DNA from: Dyella sp. GSA-30
GTDB lineage: Bacteria > Pseudomonadota > Gammaproteobacteria > Xanthomonadales > Rhodanobacteraceae
Assembly (NCBI RefSeq): GCF_027924605.1
Contig: NZ_AP027042.1
Location: forward strand, 2,085,524-2,149,523
Length of the DNA: 64,000 bases
Direction: 5' to 3'
Shown here: positions 1 to 8,244 of the stretch, one piece after another
Numbering within the stretch: position 1 is the stretch's first letter
Layout of the letters: the number at the start of each line of letters is the position of its first letter
Notes under the pieces: generated by a model
What the model saw: only the letters and a program-made list of their open reading frames with translations
Databases searched by the model: none
What the model was told of the DNA's origin: nothing
Program-made: the position numbers and the translations under genes

Positions 1-1634
1 TCCTTGACCGCATCGGTGTCGGCAGCATCGTCGTCGCTCTTGCCCATGTTGGCGGTGAGTTGCGCCAGCTGTTCGGACTTGGCTTCCATCGCCTGCACCC
101 AAGTCTGGTACATGTCGCCGGTCAGATGCATGCGCATCATGCGGCCGGCGTCGCCTTCGGATGCCTTGAGCATGTCGCCGAGCTTGCTGTCTTCACCGGT
201 GCCGATGCCAAGCACCAGGGCCTTGTCGCTTGTCGCCACCCATGCAGGTTGGCCGAGCGTAGCGGTCATGTCGGCGGGCAGTGCCACCGGCTTGCCGTCG
301 TTGGTCAGCTTGAGCTGGCCCAGCGCCGGCATGGCCATCTGACCCATCGCGATCAGGCCGGTCGGGTTGCTGGAAGCTATCAGCACGCGGCCGCTGAATT
401 TGGGCAGCGTGGCGTTCGGATCGGGTGCAAAGGTATCGAGCACGATGCGCAGGCCCTGCATGTCGCCGAAGGGTGGCATCGCAGCACGCTGAGCCAGCTG
501 ACCGATCTTGGCGAACTGGTCGTTCATGTCGAGCAGTGCGGGGCAGGTGAAAGGCTTGGCGGCCACGGCATCGGCCTGCGCCGACCAGAACGTGCGTACA
601 TCCTTCATCGGCAGCGCGATGCTGAGATCGAACGGTGCGTCGCCGCTGCTACCCAGGCCCGGCAAGCCGACCTTCAGGCCGGAGAATGCCTTGACGATGT
701 CATCGGCCAGCGCCAGATCCACGCGCGCCGACTGCTGCTTGCTGTCGAGCGTGGTGTAACCGAAGCTCATCGACGGTACGCGTGCAGCGATGCGTGCCGC
801 GTCGGCCTGACAGGTCGGCGGAATCTGCATCTGATTGGCGACTGGCTCGCCGGTCTTGGCCGCTTCGCTTTCCGCGTGTGCCTTGAACATCGCGCTGAAG
901 AACGGGTCCTTGCCGCCGGATACCAGTGCCAGGGTACGGGCGACGTCGAGTTGGCCGACGGCATAGGGCTTGTAACCCTTGTCCTTGGCCAGGGTTTCCA
1001 GGCGGCCGTCTTCCTGCAGGCTCTTGGCCGGACGATCCAGGCCCAGCGCCTGACGCAGCATCGACTCGGAGGCATCAGCCGGCAACAACGCCGCAACGGC
1101 CTGCTTGCCGACGACGGCTAGGATGACCTGGGTGCCGGCTTCGGTCGACACGTGCTTACGGTAGGACTGACCACCGACGCTCGCCGTGTCGAGCTTTTTG
1201 CCATAGGCCGTTTCCAGGCGGCCGACAAAGGCTTCGAATGCCTTCGGGTCGCTCAGCTCGATACGCGCCACCGGCGAAAGGCCCAGGCCGTAGAACGCCG
1301 AGTAGCCTTTCACATCCAGTCCGGTGTTCTGCGCAAAGGCCTCGGCGGTCTTGCCGTCGATCTCGGCGATAAAGGCCTTGAACAGACGTGCGTTGTCCGG
1401 ATCCTTTATCTCGTCGGCAGCCGCTTTCATCTGCGCGACCTGGCCCGGCAACTGCGCATCGGCCTGGCTCAACAAGGCGGCGCGGGTGCTGTCATCCAGT
1501 ACATCGAGGTTGGCAATGACATAAGGCGTATCGGCGGGCACGAAGGCCAGCGGAGCATCTTTGTCCTTGTGTGCGCAGGCGGCCAGCAATACGCCGGCAA
1601 AGCCCAGCGCGAAAAAGCGCGTCGTCGATCGCAT
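1..1634 (-). CDS. Putative outer-membrane lipoprotein, C-terminus beyond window edge
   Basis: An open frame runs on the minus strand from ATG at 1634 off the left edge, giving 544 complete codons without a stop. The N-terminus is a lipoprotein signal peptide: MRSTTR, a hydrophobic stretch, and a lipobox ending LLAAC with Cys20. The residue after the Cys is Ala, not Asp, which fits outer-membrane sorting. The mature part begins with 'VPADTPYVIANLD', a phrase typical of large uncharacterised xanthomonad lipoproteins; I cannot name the family (a DUF3352-like fold is possible). Two more cysteines (PPTCQ, FTCPA) could form a disulfide. The protein is Ala/Lys/Asp-rich with no obvious enzyme motif. 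It is transcribed divergently from the thiolase gene. The frame is certain; the function is unknown. Confidence 0.75.
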   Translation of the reverse strand, partial: MRSTTRFFALGFAGVLLAACAHKDKDAPLAFVPADTPYVIANLDVLDDSTRAALLSQADAQLPGQVAQMKAAADEIKDPDNARLFKAFIAEIDGKTAEAFAQNTGLDVKGYSAFYGLGLSPVARIELSDPKAFEAFVGRLETAYGKKLDTASVGGQSYRKHVSTEAGTQVILAVVGKQAVAALLPADASESMLRQALGLDRPAKSLQEDGRLETLAKDKGYKPYAVGQLDVARTLALVSGGKDPFFSAMFKAHAESEAAKTGEPVANQMQIPPTCQADAARIAARVPSMSFGYTTLDSKQQSARVDLALADDIVKAFSGLKVGLPGLGSSGDAPFDLSIALPMKDVRTFWSAQADAVAAKPFTCPALLDMNDQFAKIGQLAQRAAMPPFGDMQGLRIVLDTFAPDPNATLPKFSGRVLIASSNPTGLIAMGQMAMPALGQLKLTNDGKPVALPADMTATLGQPAWVATSDKALVLGIGTGEDSKLGDMLKASEGDAGRMMRMHLTGDMYQTWVQAMEAKSEQLAQLTANMGKSDDDAADTDAVK

Positions 1635-1817
1635 CTTGATTCCCTAGTTTGAAGATGATGTTGCGCTGCGCATTATGCCTGCTTTACGGGCTGTCATAAC
1701 GTGTAGCTAACAAAGATGATCGTGCTTGCTTTCAGTTTGACGACGCGCGCTTGATTTTATTGATGTCAATCATCATCTAATATGGCGAGTTTTCCAAGAC
1801 CACCCCTCGAGGTCGCC
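1635..1817. promoter_or_regulatory. Divergent intergenic region, lipoprotein / thiolase promoters
   Basis: This AT-richer 183-bp gap separates two divergent genes and should hold both promoters. A perfect 12-bp palindrome, ATTGATGTCAAT, lies at 1759-1770. It sits just after a TTGATT at 1751 and before a TCTAAT at 1776, about 40 bp upstream of the thiolase start. The palindrome could be an operator for a fatty-acid or redox regulator, but no specific regulator can be assigned from sequence alone. Confidence 0.35.
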
Positions 1818-3005
1818 ATGCAACATCAGGATCCGATCGTCATTGCCGCGGCCGTACGCACGCCGCTGGGCCGTTTTCTCGGCGAGCTCACGCCGCTCAC
1901 CACGCCCATGCTGGGCGCGAGCGTATTGACGGCGGCGTTACAGCGTTCTGGCCTGGCCGCCGAGCGGGTCAGCGAAACCATCATGGGCTGTGTACTGCCG
2001 GCCGGCCTTGGCCAGGCGCCGGCACGGCAGGCCGCAAGAGACGCGGGCCTGCCCGACGGCGTTGGCGCGACCACGGTCAACAAGGTCTGCGGTTCGGGCA
2101 TGAAGGCGACGATGCTGGCGCACGACCTGCTGCTGGCGGGGAGCGCGGATTTCATTCTCGCCGGTGGCATGGAAAGCATGTCCAACGCGCCGTATCTGTT
2201 GCCCAAGGCCCGCGCGGGGTATCGGGCGGGACACCAGCAGGCGCTCGATCACATGATGTTCGACGGGCTGGAGGATGCCTACGAAGGCGGGCGACCGATG
2301 GGCGACTTCGGTGAGGCGACGGCTGCCAAGTACGGATTCAGTCGCGCGGACCAGGACGCCTATGCGATGGAAACGTTGCGGCGTGCACGTTACGCGGTAG
2401 AGCAGGGCGTATTCGATCCCGAGGTGGTTGCAGTCAGTGTGCCTACGCGTGGCGGCAGCATCGATACTTCCCGTGACGAACATCCGCTCAAGGTCGATCC
2501 GGCGAAGATTCCCAGCCTGCGTCCGGCGTTTCGCACGGACGGCACGATCACTGCAGCCAGCTCTTCGGCCAATGCCGACGGTGCGGCGGCGCTGCTATTG
2601 ACCCGTCGTTCGCTCGCCGAACGGGAAGGGTTGCCGATCCTTGCTGAAATTCGTGGGCATGCCACGCACAGCCAGGCGCCGGAATGGTTTACCACGGCTC
2701 CGGCACCCGCTATTCGCAAGCTGCTGGACAAGGTCGGTTGGAAGCTGGGCGATGTCGACCTGTTCGAAATCAACGAGGCTTTTGCGGTCGTGGCGATGAC
2801 GGCGATGCGCGAGCTGGGCATCGGTCACGACATCCTCAATATCCATGGCGGTGCGTGTGCGCTTGGACATCCGATCGGTGCGACGGGTGCGCGGTTGATC
2901 GTGACGTTGTTGCATGCGTTGGAGCGCAATGGATTGCGGCGTGGGGTGGCGTCGCTTTGTATTGGTGGTGGTGAAGCTACTGCGATCGCTATCGAGCGGG
3001 TCTAG
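1818..3005 (+). CDS. Acetyl-CoA C-acyltransferase (thiolase II family)
   Basis: A 395-residue thiolase, the usual length for biosynthetic or degradative thiolases that condense or cleave acyl-CoA in the cytoplasm. The nucleophilic cysteine lies in 'NKVCGSGMKA' (Cys91), the catalytic histidine in 'ALGHPIGATGAR' (His351) and the second cysteine in 'LCIGGGEA' (Cys381). 'NEAFA' is also present. The frame is open back to ATG 1782, but ATG 1818 is preferred. It has a Shine-Dalgarno CGAGG just upstream, and the homologous region begins right after it (QDPIVIAAAVRTP). It stands alone, convergent with pyrB across a GC-rich dyad. It could be acetoacetyl-CoA thiolase (AtoB/PhaA-like) or a FadA-type enzyme; motifs alone do not decide. 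Confidence 0.9.
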   Translation: MQHQDPIVIAAAVRTPLGRFLGELTPLTTPMLGASVLTAALQRSGLAAERVSETIMGCVLPAGLGQAPARQAARDAGLPDGVGATTVNKVCGSGMKATMLAHDLLLAGSADFILAGGMESMSNAPYLLPKARAGYRAGHQQALDHMMFDGLEDAYEGGRPMGDFGEATAAKYGFSRADQDAYAMETLRRARYAVEQGVFDPEVVAVSVPTRGGSIDTSRDEHPLKVDPAKIPSLRPAFRTDGTITAASSSANADGAAALLLTRRSLAEREGLPILAEIRGHATHSQAPEWFTTAPAPAIRKLLDKVGWKLGDVDLFEINEAFAVVAMTAMRELGIGHDILNIHGGACALGHPIGATGARLIVTLLHALERNGLRRGVASLCIGGGEATAIAIERV

Positions 3006-3007
3006 AG

Positions 3008-3140
3008 CCCCTCCTCACCCCAGCACTCTCCCCCGGCAGAGCCAGGGGAGAGGGAGCAAATTCGCGCAACGTTGGAGACTTGCCTCCGTCAGTCCCCTCT
3101 CCCCTGGCTCTGCCGGGGGAGAGGGTTATGGGTGAGGGGG
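3008..3140. repeat. Composite GC-rich dyad, copy 1 (REP-like, convergent junction)
   Basis: Two inverted units, each carrying CTCTCCCC...GGGGAGAG, are separated by about 45 bp, so that the whole forms a large inverted repeat. It lies between the converging thiolase and pyrB genes. Related copies occur at 40351, 47001, 54304 and 60044. Such dyads can act as bidirectional transcription terminators or mRNA stabilisers. Confidence 0.8.
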
Positions 3141-3166
3141 AAGCAAGAGGCGATGCGAAGCGAGCC

Positions 3167-4093
3167 TTAACGCCCCATCACCTCACACAAAACAGCCATC
3201 CGCACAAACACCCCATTACCCACCTGCTCGAGAATGCGCGACTGCGGCCCATCGGCTACCTCGGACGCAATCTCGATCCCGCGATTGAGCGGCCCCGGAT
3301 GCATCACCAGGCACCCTTTGCCGGCCAGTGCCAGGCGTCGATTGTCCAGGCCAAAGCGCTCGAAATAAGCCGCCTCATCAGGCAGATCGGTCGACGCCAT
3401 GCGCTCCTTCTGCAAGCGCAACATGATCACCGCATCCACGCCTTCGATCGCTTCGTCGAAATTCTCGACGATCGTGCAGCCGGGAAATTCGCTCGCTTCG
3501 GGCATCAGGCCGGCGGGGCCACAAAGGCGAATTTCCTTGGCGCCCAGCGCACGCAGCGCATGCACGTCCGAACGCGCCACGCGCGAATGTTTTACGTCGC
3601 CGCAGATCACCACTTTCAACTGACGGAAATCCGGCCGATGCTCGCGAATCGTCAGCATGTCGAGCAGGCCCTGCGTCGGATGCGCGCGATTGCCGTCGCC
3701 GGCATTGATCACGGCGACGCCACTCATGGCGTGGCGCACCAGTTCGTCCGGCGTGCCCGAGATCTTGTGGCGCACCACGATCGTGTCCAGATGCATCGCT
3801 TCGAGCGTATGCAGCGTGTCGAACAGCGCTTCGCCCTTGCTGGTCGACGACAAGCCGATATCGAAATTGATCACGTCCGCGCCAAGGCGCCGTGCGGCCA
3901 GCTCGAACGAGGTACGCGTGCGCGTGGACGGTTCGAAGAACAGGTTCAGCACCGTTCGACCGGCCAACAGGTCGAGCTTGCGCGTGCCGTGCGCGCAGGC
4001 GTCGCGCATCGAGACGGCGCGATCGAGCAAGCGTTCGATGGTGGCGCTGGGCATGTTTTCCAGCGAGGTCAGATGGCGCAGGCGTTGGCTCAT
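3167..4093 (-). CDS. pyrB: Aspartate carbamoyltransferase catalytic subunit
   Basis: PyrB condenses carbamoyl phosphate with aspartate in the committed step of pyrimidine synthesis. The 308-residue protein has the carbamoyl-phosphate loop 'FFEPSTRTRTSF', 'NAGDGNRAHPTQGLLD', 'GDVKHSRVARSD' and the aspartate-binding 'MHPGPLNRG'. ATG 4093 (MSQRLRHL) gives the normal family length. An in-frame ATG at 4135 would overlap the ruvX stop as ATGA and add 14 residues, so coupling from that start remains possible. It is last in the gene order gshB, tonB-like, yqgE, ruvX, pyrB. The regulator pyrR, found in this position in Pseudomonas, is absent. Confidence 0.95.
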   Translation of the reverse strand: MSQRLRHLTSLENMPSATIERLLDRAVSMRDACAHGTRKLDLLAGRTVLNLFFEPSTRTRTSFELAARRLGADVINFDIGLSSTSKGEALFDTLHTLEAMHLDTIVVRHKISGTPDELVRHAMSGVAVINAGDGNRAHPTQGLLDMLTIREHRPDFRQLKVVICGDVKHSRVARSDVHALRALGAKEIRLCGPAGLMPEASEFPGCTIVENFDEAIEGVDAVIMLRLQKERMASTDLPDEAAYFERFGLDNRRLALAGKGCLVMHPGPLNRGIEIASEVADGPQSRILEQVGNGVFVRMAVLCEVMGR

Positions 4094-4131
4094 AGAGATC
4101 GATCGATATGAATGAGGAAGATGGGCGGGGC

Positions 4132-4581
4132 TCATGGACTGGCAACGCCGGGGATGGCCTCGGTCATGCCGGTGAGCCAGCCTTCGAGAATGACGGCGGC
4201 AGCTTCGGCATCGATTTGCTGCGCGTCGCGTTTTCGCTTCAGACCGGCAGCGCGAGCCTGTGCGAAGCGACGTGCGGCTTCCTGCGACGTGTGCCGTTCG
4301 TCCACCAGCACCACCGGCAGGTTATAGCGTTCGCTCAGCTGACTGGCGAAGCGGCGCGCGCCGCGGCTGGCGGGTTGCTCGTCGCCGTCGAGCGTCAATG
4401 GCAGGCCGACGACCAGGGTGTCGGGCAGCCAGCTCTGGCGCAGGCTGTCGAGCTGCACCCAGTCGGGCGTGCCGTCGCGATTGGGGATGGCGGCAATGCC
4501 ACGCGCACTGGCCGTCAACCGGTTGCCGACGGCTACGCCGATCAAGCGGCTGCCGTAGTCGAACCCGAAGGCACAGCTCAT
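4132..4581 (-). CDS. ruvX: Putative pre-16S rRNA nuclease / Holliday junction resolvase RuvX
   Basis: A 149-residue YqgF/RuvX-family RNase H-fold nuclease, implicated in 16S rRNA 5'-end maturation and historically called a Holliday junction resolvase homologue. Family signatures are 'FDYGSRLIGVAVG' with the first acidic residue, 'GLPLTLDG', 'VDERHTSQEA' and the C-terminal acidic 'DAEAAAVILEGWL'. Its start overlaps the yqgE stop by four bases (4578-4581, ATGA), implying translational coupling. It lies directly upstream of pyrB. Confidence 0.93.
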   Translation of the reverse strand: MSCAFGFDYGSRLIGVAVGNRLTASARGIAAIPNRDGTPDWVQLDSLRQSWLPDTLVVGLPLTLDGDEQPASRGARRFASQLSERYNLPVVLVDERHTSQEAARRFAQARAAGLKRKRDAQQIDAEAAAVILEGWLTGMTEAIPGVASP

Positions 4582-5147
4582 GCGTGGCCCGCGTAGCCGG
4601 GCAATTGCAGCGGGTCGACGCCGACCAGGCCGGCAGCAGCGCTCCAGCGCTCCTCCAGCGGTGTATGGAACACCACCCGCTCACTGGCCTCGACGGTCAG
4701 CCAGGTGTTGTCCTTCAATTCCTGTTCGAGCTGCCCGGCGCTCCAGCCTGCATAGCCCAGCGCCATCAGGGCCAGACGCGGACCTTCGCCGGCAGCCATG
4801 GCCACCAGGATGTCGCGCGAAGTGGTTACCGACCAGTCGGCATTGACGCGGTAGCTCGATTCCCAATGGCCGTGCTCACGGTGGAGCACAAAGCCGCGCT
4901 CCTGCTGCACGGGGCCACCGATCAGCACCGGCGCATCGGCCAGTTCGATATCCGAACAGCCCAGTTTCATCTGCGCCAGGACATCGCCCAGGCGGTATTC
5001 GGAAAGCTGATTGATCAGCAGACCCACCGCGCCGTCCTCATCGTGCTGGCAGACAAAGGCCACGCCGCGAGAGAAGGGCGGATCGGCCAGGCTGGGCATG
5101 GCGATCAGGAAATGGCCGGCGAGAGTTTGCTGACTGGGGGAGGTCAT
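4578..5147 (-). CDS. yqgE: YqgE/AlgH family protein
   Basis: A 189-residue UPF0301 (YqgE/AlgH) protein. It shows the N-terminal 'LAGHFLIAMPSLADP.F' block, 'GAVGLLINQ', 'PVLIGGPVQ.ERGFVLH', and 'ALGYAGWSAGQLEQEL' near the C-terminus. The family has a known fold but no firmly established biochemical role; AlgH was linked to alginate regulation in Pseudomonas. ATG 5147 is chosen because the conserved region starts there, whereas the frame opens at 5207 with 20 unconserved residues. It overlaps ruvX by four bases. A 108-bp gap to the tonB-like gene contains only a degenerate copy of a 'CCCCGGCGAAGG' dyad. Confidence 0.93.
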   Translation of the reverse strand: MTSPSQQTLAGHFLIAMPSLADPPFSRGVAFVCQHDEDGAVGLLINQLSEYRLGDVLAQMKLGCSDIELADAPVLIGGPVQQERGFVLHREHGHWESSYRVNADWSVTTSRDILVAMAAGEGPRLALMALGYAGWSAGQLEQELKDNTWLTVEASERVVFHTPLEERWSAAAGLVGVDPLQLPGYAGHA

Positions 5148-5255
5148 GGGGCCATTGTAAGCCGGGATGGTGCTCCGGGAGTGAGGATGTTGTTTCGCTC
5201 CCCACAAGCGACCTCAGTTTTCATCGTCGCCCCGGCGAAGGGGAGGCTGCGGGGA

Positions 5256-6125
5256 CTACCGATTCCGCAGCACGTTATCCGGCCCGAACTGCCACGTACG
5301 CGTGATGTACAGCTCGTCCACCCGCTCCTTGTCGTCGGCAGGCAGGGCGGGGAAAGGCGCCGCCAGCCGCACGATGCGCTGCGCCGAGGCGTCGAGTACC
5401 GCCTCGCCCGAGCTCTTGATCACGTCGATGCTCTTGATGCTGCCGTCGCGGTTCAACCCCACGGTCAGCACCAGGTCGCCATGCAGGCCTTTTTGGCGGG
5501 CCTCGTTGGGATAGTTGAGGTTGCCCAGCCGCTCGACCCGGTCCACCCAGCCGCGCATGTAGGCGGCGTAGACGAATTCCTTGGTATTGGCCGAAATGAA
5601 TTTCTTCTTCGGGCGCTTGGCGTAGGCCTCGCTCTTGCTGCGCAGCTCGGCAGCCAGCCTGGCCATTTCTTCCTGCTGCTTGAGCTCGGCCGCCGACTGC
5701 GGCTGGTCGGGCGTCAGCTCGGTCTGGCCGGTATCGCTGTTGACCGACTGCGCGCTGTTGCCAGTGGTGGTGACCAGCCGTTGGGCGGTGGCGTCGCGTG
5801 GCGCCGGCACGGTGGCATCGACGTGGCGCTGCGCGGTGCCTTGGGCCTCGGTCGGTAGCGGGCCGGAGAAGGGCTGCGAGGGGCGGGCGGCCTTGTCGCT
5901 CTCGCCGCCGCCGGAGTTATTGGCCTGGGCCAGGAAATCGGCCTTGTCCGGTGCCTCGCGGTTGGCGACGTCGACCAAGGTCACATCCAGCGTGGGCAGG
6001 CTGGGCTTGGCCTTGACGTAGTGAAAGGTAATGCCCAACAGCAGCACGCCGTGCAGCAGCAGCGAGAACAGCAACGTGGCGCCGATCGGGTCGGCGCCGT
6101 TGTTGGGGCGAACGGTGGCATTCAC
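5256..6125 (-). CDS. TonB-family energy transducer
   Basis: A 289-residue TonB-like protein anchored in the inner membrane and spanning the periplasm. It has a short cytoplasmic N-terminus and one membrane helix at about residues 16-38 (TLLFSLLLHGVLLLGI). A low-complexity Gln/Pro/Ala spacer with a charged coil follows ('KQQEEMARLAAELRSK'). The C-terminal TonB domain spans about residues 195-289 ('YPNEARQKGLHGDLVLTVGLN'). It lacks the long Pro-Glu/Pro-Lys repeats of classical TonB. The same position in Pseudomonas (beside gshB and pilG) carries a TonB paralogue linked to twitching motility, so a role with the pilus system is plausible but inferred. Its start overlaps the gshB stop by ATGA (6122-6125). 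Confidence 0.85.
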   Translation of the reverse strand: MNATVRPNNGADPIGATLLFSLLLHGVLLLGITFHYVKAKPSLPTLDVTLVDVANREAPDKADFLAQANNSGGGESDKAARPSQPFSGPLPTEAQGTAQRHVDATVPAPRDATAQRLVTTTGNSAQSVNSDTGQTELTPDQPQSAAELKQQEEMARLAAELRSKSEAYAKRPKKKFISANTKEFVYAAYMRGWVDRVERLGNLNYPNEARQKGLHGDLVLTVGLNRDGSIKSIDVIKSSGEAVLDASAQRIVRLAAPFPALPADDKERVDELYITRTWQFGPDNVLRNR

Positions 6126-7093
6126 GCAGCTTGGGTTCCGAGGCTTTCGATGACGTCGAACAACTGGCCGGCAATATTAAGCCCGAACTGCGCGTCCAGT
6201 TCGCGCACACAGGTCGGCGATGTGACGTTGATCTCGGTGAGGTAGTCGCCGATCACGTCCAGGCCGACGAAGATCAGTCCGCGACGCTTGAGTTCCGGGG
6301 CCACTTCGGCGGCGATCCAGCGGTCACGGTCGGACAGCGGCACACCCTCGCCGCGGCCACCGGCCGCCAGGTTGCCGCGAAATTCGTTGCCCTGCGGGAT
6401 GCGCGCGAGCGCGTAGGGCACCGGTTCGCCATTGACCAGCAGGATGCGCTTATCGCCGGAGGTGATCTCCGGGATGTACTTCTGGGCGATGGTGAAATGC
6501 CGCCCTTCGCCATGCGGGCCGCCGGCCAGCAGGGTCTCCAGCATCGAGTTGAGGTTGCTGTCGCCGGCCTTGACCCGAAAGATGCCGCGCCCGCCCATGC
6601 CGTCCAGCGGCTTGAGCACCACCTCGCCGTGCTCGGCGGCAAAGCGGCGCAGCTCGCCGGCATCGCGCGAGACCAGGGTGGGCACGATGCATTGCGGGAA
6701 CTGCAGCGCGAACAGCTTTTCGTTGCAGTCGCGCAGGGCCTGCGGGTCGTTCACCACCAGCACGCCGGCCTTTTGGGCCAGCTCCAGCACCATCGTGTCG
6801 TAGATGAATTGCGGGTCGACCGGGGGGTCCTTGCGCATCAGCACCACGTCGATCTCGCGCAGGTCGCGCCACTGGGCCGCTTCCAGTTGGAACCAGGCCT
6901 TGGGATCGTCCTTGACCGACAGCTCGGCCACGCGGGCCCAGGGGGCGCCATCGCGGATCGACAGGTCGCCCTGCTCCATGTAGAGCAGCCTATGGCCACG
7001 CCGCTGGGCTTCCAGCAGCATCGCGAAGGTGGTGTCCTTGACGGTCTTGATGCCCGAAATAGGGTCCATGAGTACGGCGACCGACAAGGCCAT
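6122..7093 (-). CDS. gshB: Glutathione synthetase
   Basis: GshB ligates gamma-glutamylcysteine and glycine, using ATP, to give glutathione. The 323-residue ATP-grasp enzyme begins 'MALSVAVLMDPI'. It has 'MRKDPPVD' and 'NDPQALRDCNEKLFAL' in the N-domain, the lid 'VLKPLDGMGGRGIF', and the metal/substrate segment 'EINVTSPTCVREL'. The frame is open to 7252, but ATG 7093 is preferred. GGAG lies seven bases upstream, and the extra N-terminal residues do not resemble the family. It is the first gene of the minus-strand cluster leading to pyrB and is divergent from pilG. Confidence 0.95.
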   Translation of the reverse strand: MALSVAVLMDPISGIKTVKDTTFAMLLEAQRRGHRLLYMEQGDLSIRDGAPWARVAELSVKDDPKAWFQLEAAQWRDLREIDVVLMRKDPPVDPQFIYDTMVLELAQKAGVLVVNDPQALRDCNEKLFALQFPQCIVPTLVSRDAGELRRFAAEHGEVVLKPLDGMGGRGIFRVKAGDSNLNSMLETLLAGGPHGEGRHFTIAQKYIPEITSGDKRILLVNGEPVPYALARIPQGNEFRGNLAAGGRGEGVPLSDRDRWIAAEVAPELKRRGLIFVGLDVIGDYLTEINVTSPTCVRELDAQFGLNIAGQLFDVIESLGTQAA

Positions 7094-7428
7094 CGTCATT
7101 CTCCGGTAGTCGAAACGTGTGAAAACGGCCATGTTCGCCGAGGGGGGCCTCGCGCGGCAAGGTTGGGGATCGTCGGCCTCCCGTACAAGGCGGCGGTTCC
7201 ACGGGCAAATGTGAAGATGCAAGAATCGCGATTTCGGAAGCAGTGTAAGCAATTGCAGCTTGACGCCACGGCAGTGAAGGCGGTAAACAGCAAATGCATA
7301 AAAGCCCGCCTCACGAGCGGGTTACGGAATTATTCTTGCGGAATTCTTTGTATTCCATATCGAGCCGACGGCCACAAGGCTGACGGCTATGCGTTTACCT
7401 GAGCCGGGGCAGGTCGCAGGGGGGTTAA
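7094..7428. promoter_or_regulatory. Divergent gshB / pilG intergenic region
   Basis: This 335-bp gap must contain the promoters for gshB (minus) and the pil-chp operon (plus). It is AT-richer than the flanking genes around 7320-7370. Apart from the hairpin noted separately at 7303-7323, I see a short inverted repeat GGAATTC...GTATTCC at about 7342-7358. I see no convincing sigma-54 box of the GG-N10-GC type at the right distance from pilG. Confidence 0.4.
7303..7323 (-). terminator. Intrinsic-terminator-like hairpin on the minus strand upstream of gshB
   Basis: On the minus strand, AACCCGC-loop-GCGGGCTTTTA forms a stem of five G-C pairs (extendable by two weaker pairs) followed by four T residues. 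No minus-strand gene precedes it. It would therefore end either a short leader RNA of gshB or an independent small RNA starting near 7420. On the plus strand it lacks a T tract. Confidence 0.45.
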
Positions 7429-7830
7429 GTGAACTTGAACGTAAATGGCAATGGCCTGGCCGGTCTTAAGGTCATGGTTATCGATGACTCCAAGACGATC
7501 CGCCGTACGGCGGAAACCTTGTTGAAGAAGGAAGGCTGCGACGTGCTTACCGCCGTCGACGGGTTCGAGGCTTTGGCCAAGATTTCCGACCAGCGTCCGT
7601 CGATCATCTTCGTGGACATCATGATGCCGCGTCTCGACGGCTATCAAACCTGCGCGCTTATCAAGAATAATCCGCAGTTCCGCGGCACCCCGGTCATCAT
7701 GCTGAGCTCGAAGGACGGGTTGTTCGACAAGGCCCGCGGCCGGATCGTCGGCGCGGAACAGTATTTGACCAAGCCGTTCACCCGAGACGAACTGCTTGGC
7801 GCTATTCATCGACATGTCAGCACGGTTTAA
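7429..7830 (+). CDS. pilG: Twitching motility response regulator PilG
   Basis: A single-domain CheY-like receiver of 133 residues and an output of the Pil-Chp kinase. In Pseudomonas it promotes pilus extension and cAMP signalling. 'MVIDDSKTIRRTAETLLKK' carries the acidic pocket, the phosphoacceptor Asp63 is in 'FVDIMMPRLDGYQ', and the conserved Lys is in 'YLTKPF'. Translation starts at GTG 7429, preceded by an AGGGGGG ribosome-binding site four bases away; no suitable ATG exists. It is the first gene of the pilG-pilH-pilI-pilJ-chpA operon and lies 31 bp upstream of pilH. Confidence 0.96.
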   Translation: MNLNVNGNGLAGLKVMVIDDSKTIRRTAETLLKKEGCDVLTAVDGFEALAKISDQRPSIIFVDIMMPRLDGYQTCALIKNNPQFRGTPVIMLSSKDGLFDKARGRIVGAEQYLTKPFTRDELLGAIHRHVSTV

Positions 7831-7861
7831 AACCTGCGACTACAGCATCTGAGGGGGAGCT

Positions 7862-8236
7862 GTGGCCCACATTCTCATCATCGACGACTCGCCGACCGAC
7901 GTGCGCGTGTTCACCACGCTGCTCGAACGGGCGGGTCATCGTGTCGACTCGATCGGTAACGCCGAGGAAGGCATCGAGCGCGTCCGCGCCGAGCTTCCCG
8001 ACCTGGTCATCATGGACGTCATCATGCCCGGCATGAACGGCTTCCAGGCGACCCGTACGCTGACCCGTGACCCGGTCACCTCGGGCGTACCGATCGTCAT
8101 GATCACCACCAAATCGATGGAAACCGACCGCGTCTGGGGCTTGCGCCAGGGCGCGCGCGCGTTCATCACCAAACCGGTTAACGAGAAGGAACTTCTGGCC
8201 TGCATTCATGACCTGCTGCCAAGCGCGGCGGCCTGA
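7862..8236 (+). CDS. pilH: Twitching motility response regulator PilH
   Basis: The second CheY-like single-domain receiver of the operon, 124 residues. In Pseudomonas PilH counteracts PilG and acts on pilus retraction, partly as a phosphate sink. The start is GTG 7862 after a GAGGGGGAGC ribosome-binding site. Features are 'ILIIDDSPTD', phosphoacceptor Asp52 in 'IMDVIMPGMNG', 'VMITTKS' and 'AFITKPVNEKELL'. It lies eight bp upstream of pilI, so the two are cotranscribed. Confidence 0.95.
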   Translation: MAHILIIDDSPTDVRVFTTLLERAGHRVDSIGNAEEGIERVRAELPDLVIMDVIMPGMNGFQATRTLTRDPVTSGVPIVMITTKSMETDRVWGLRQGARAFITKPVNEKELLACIHDLLPSAAA

Positions 8237-8244
8237 GGGCAACG

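Noticed and set aside
60-1652. Long plus-strand frames at the left edge (60-1121, 1152-1652)
   Set aside because: The minus strand carries one uninterrupted lipoprotein frame with a signal peptide over the same interval; the plus-strand translations are low-complexity His/Arg/Gly-rich.
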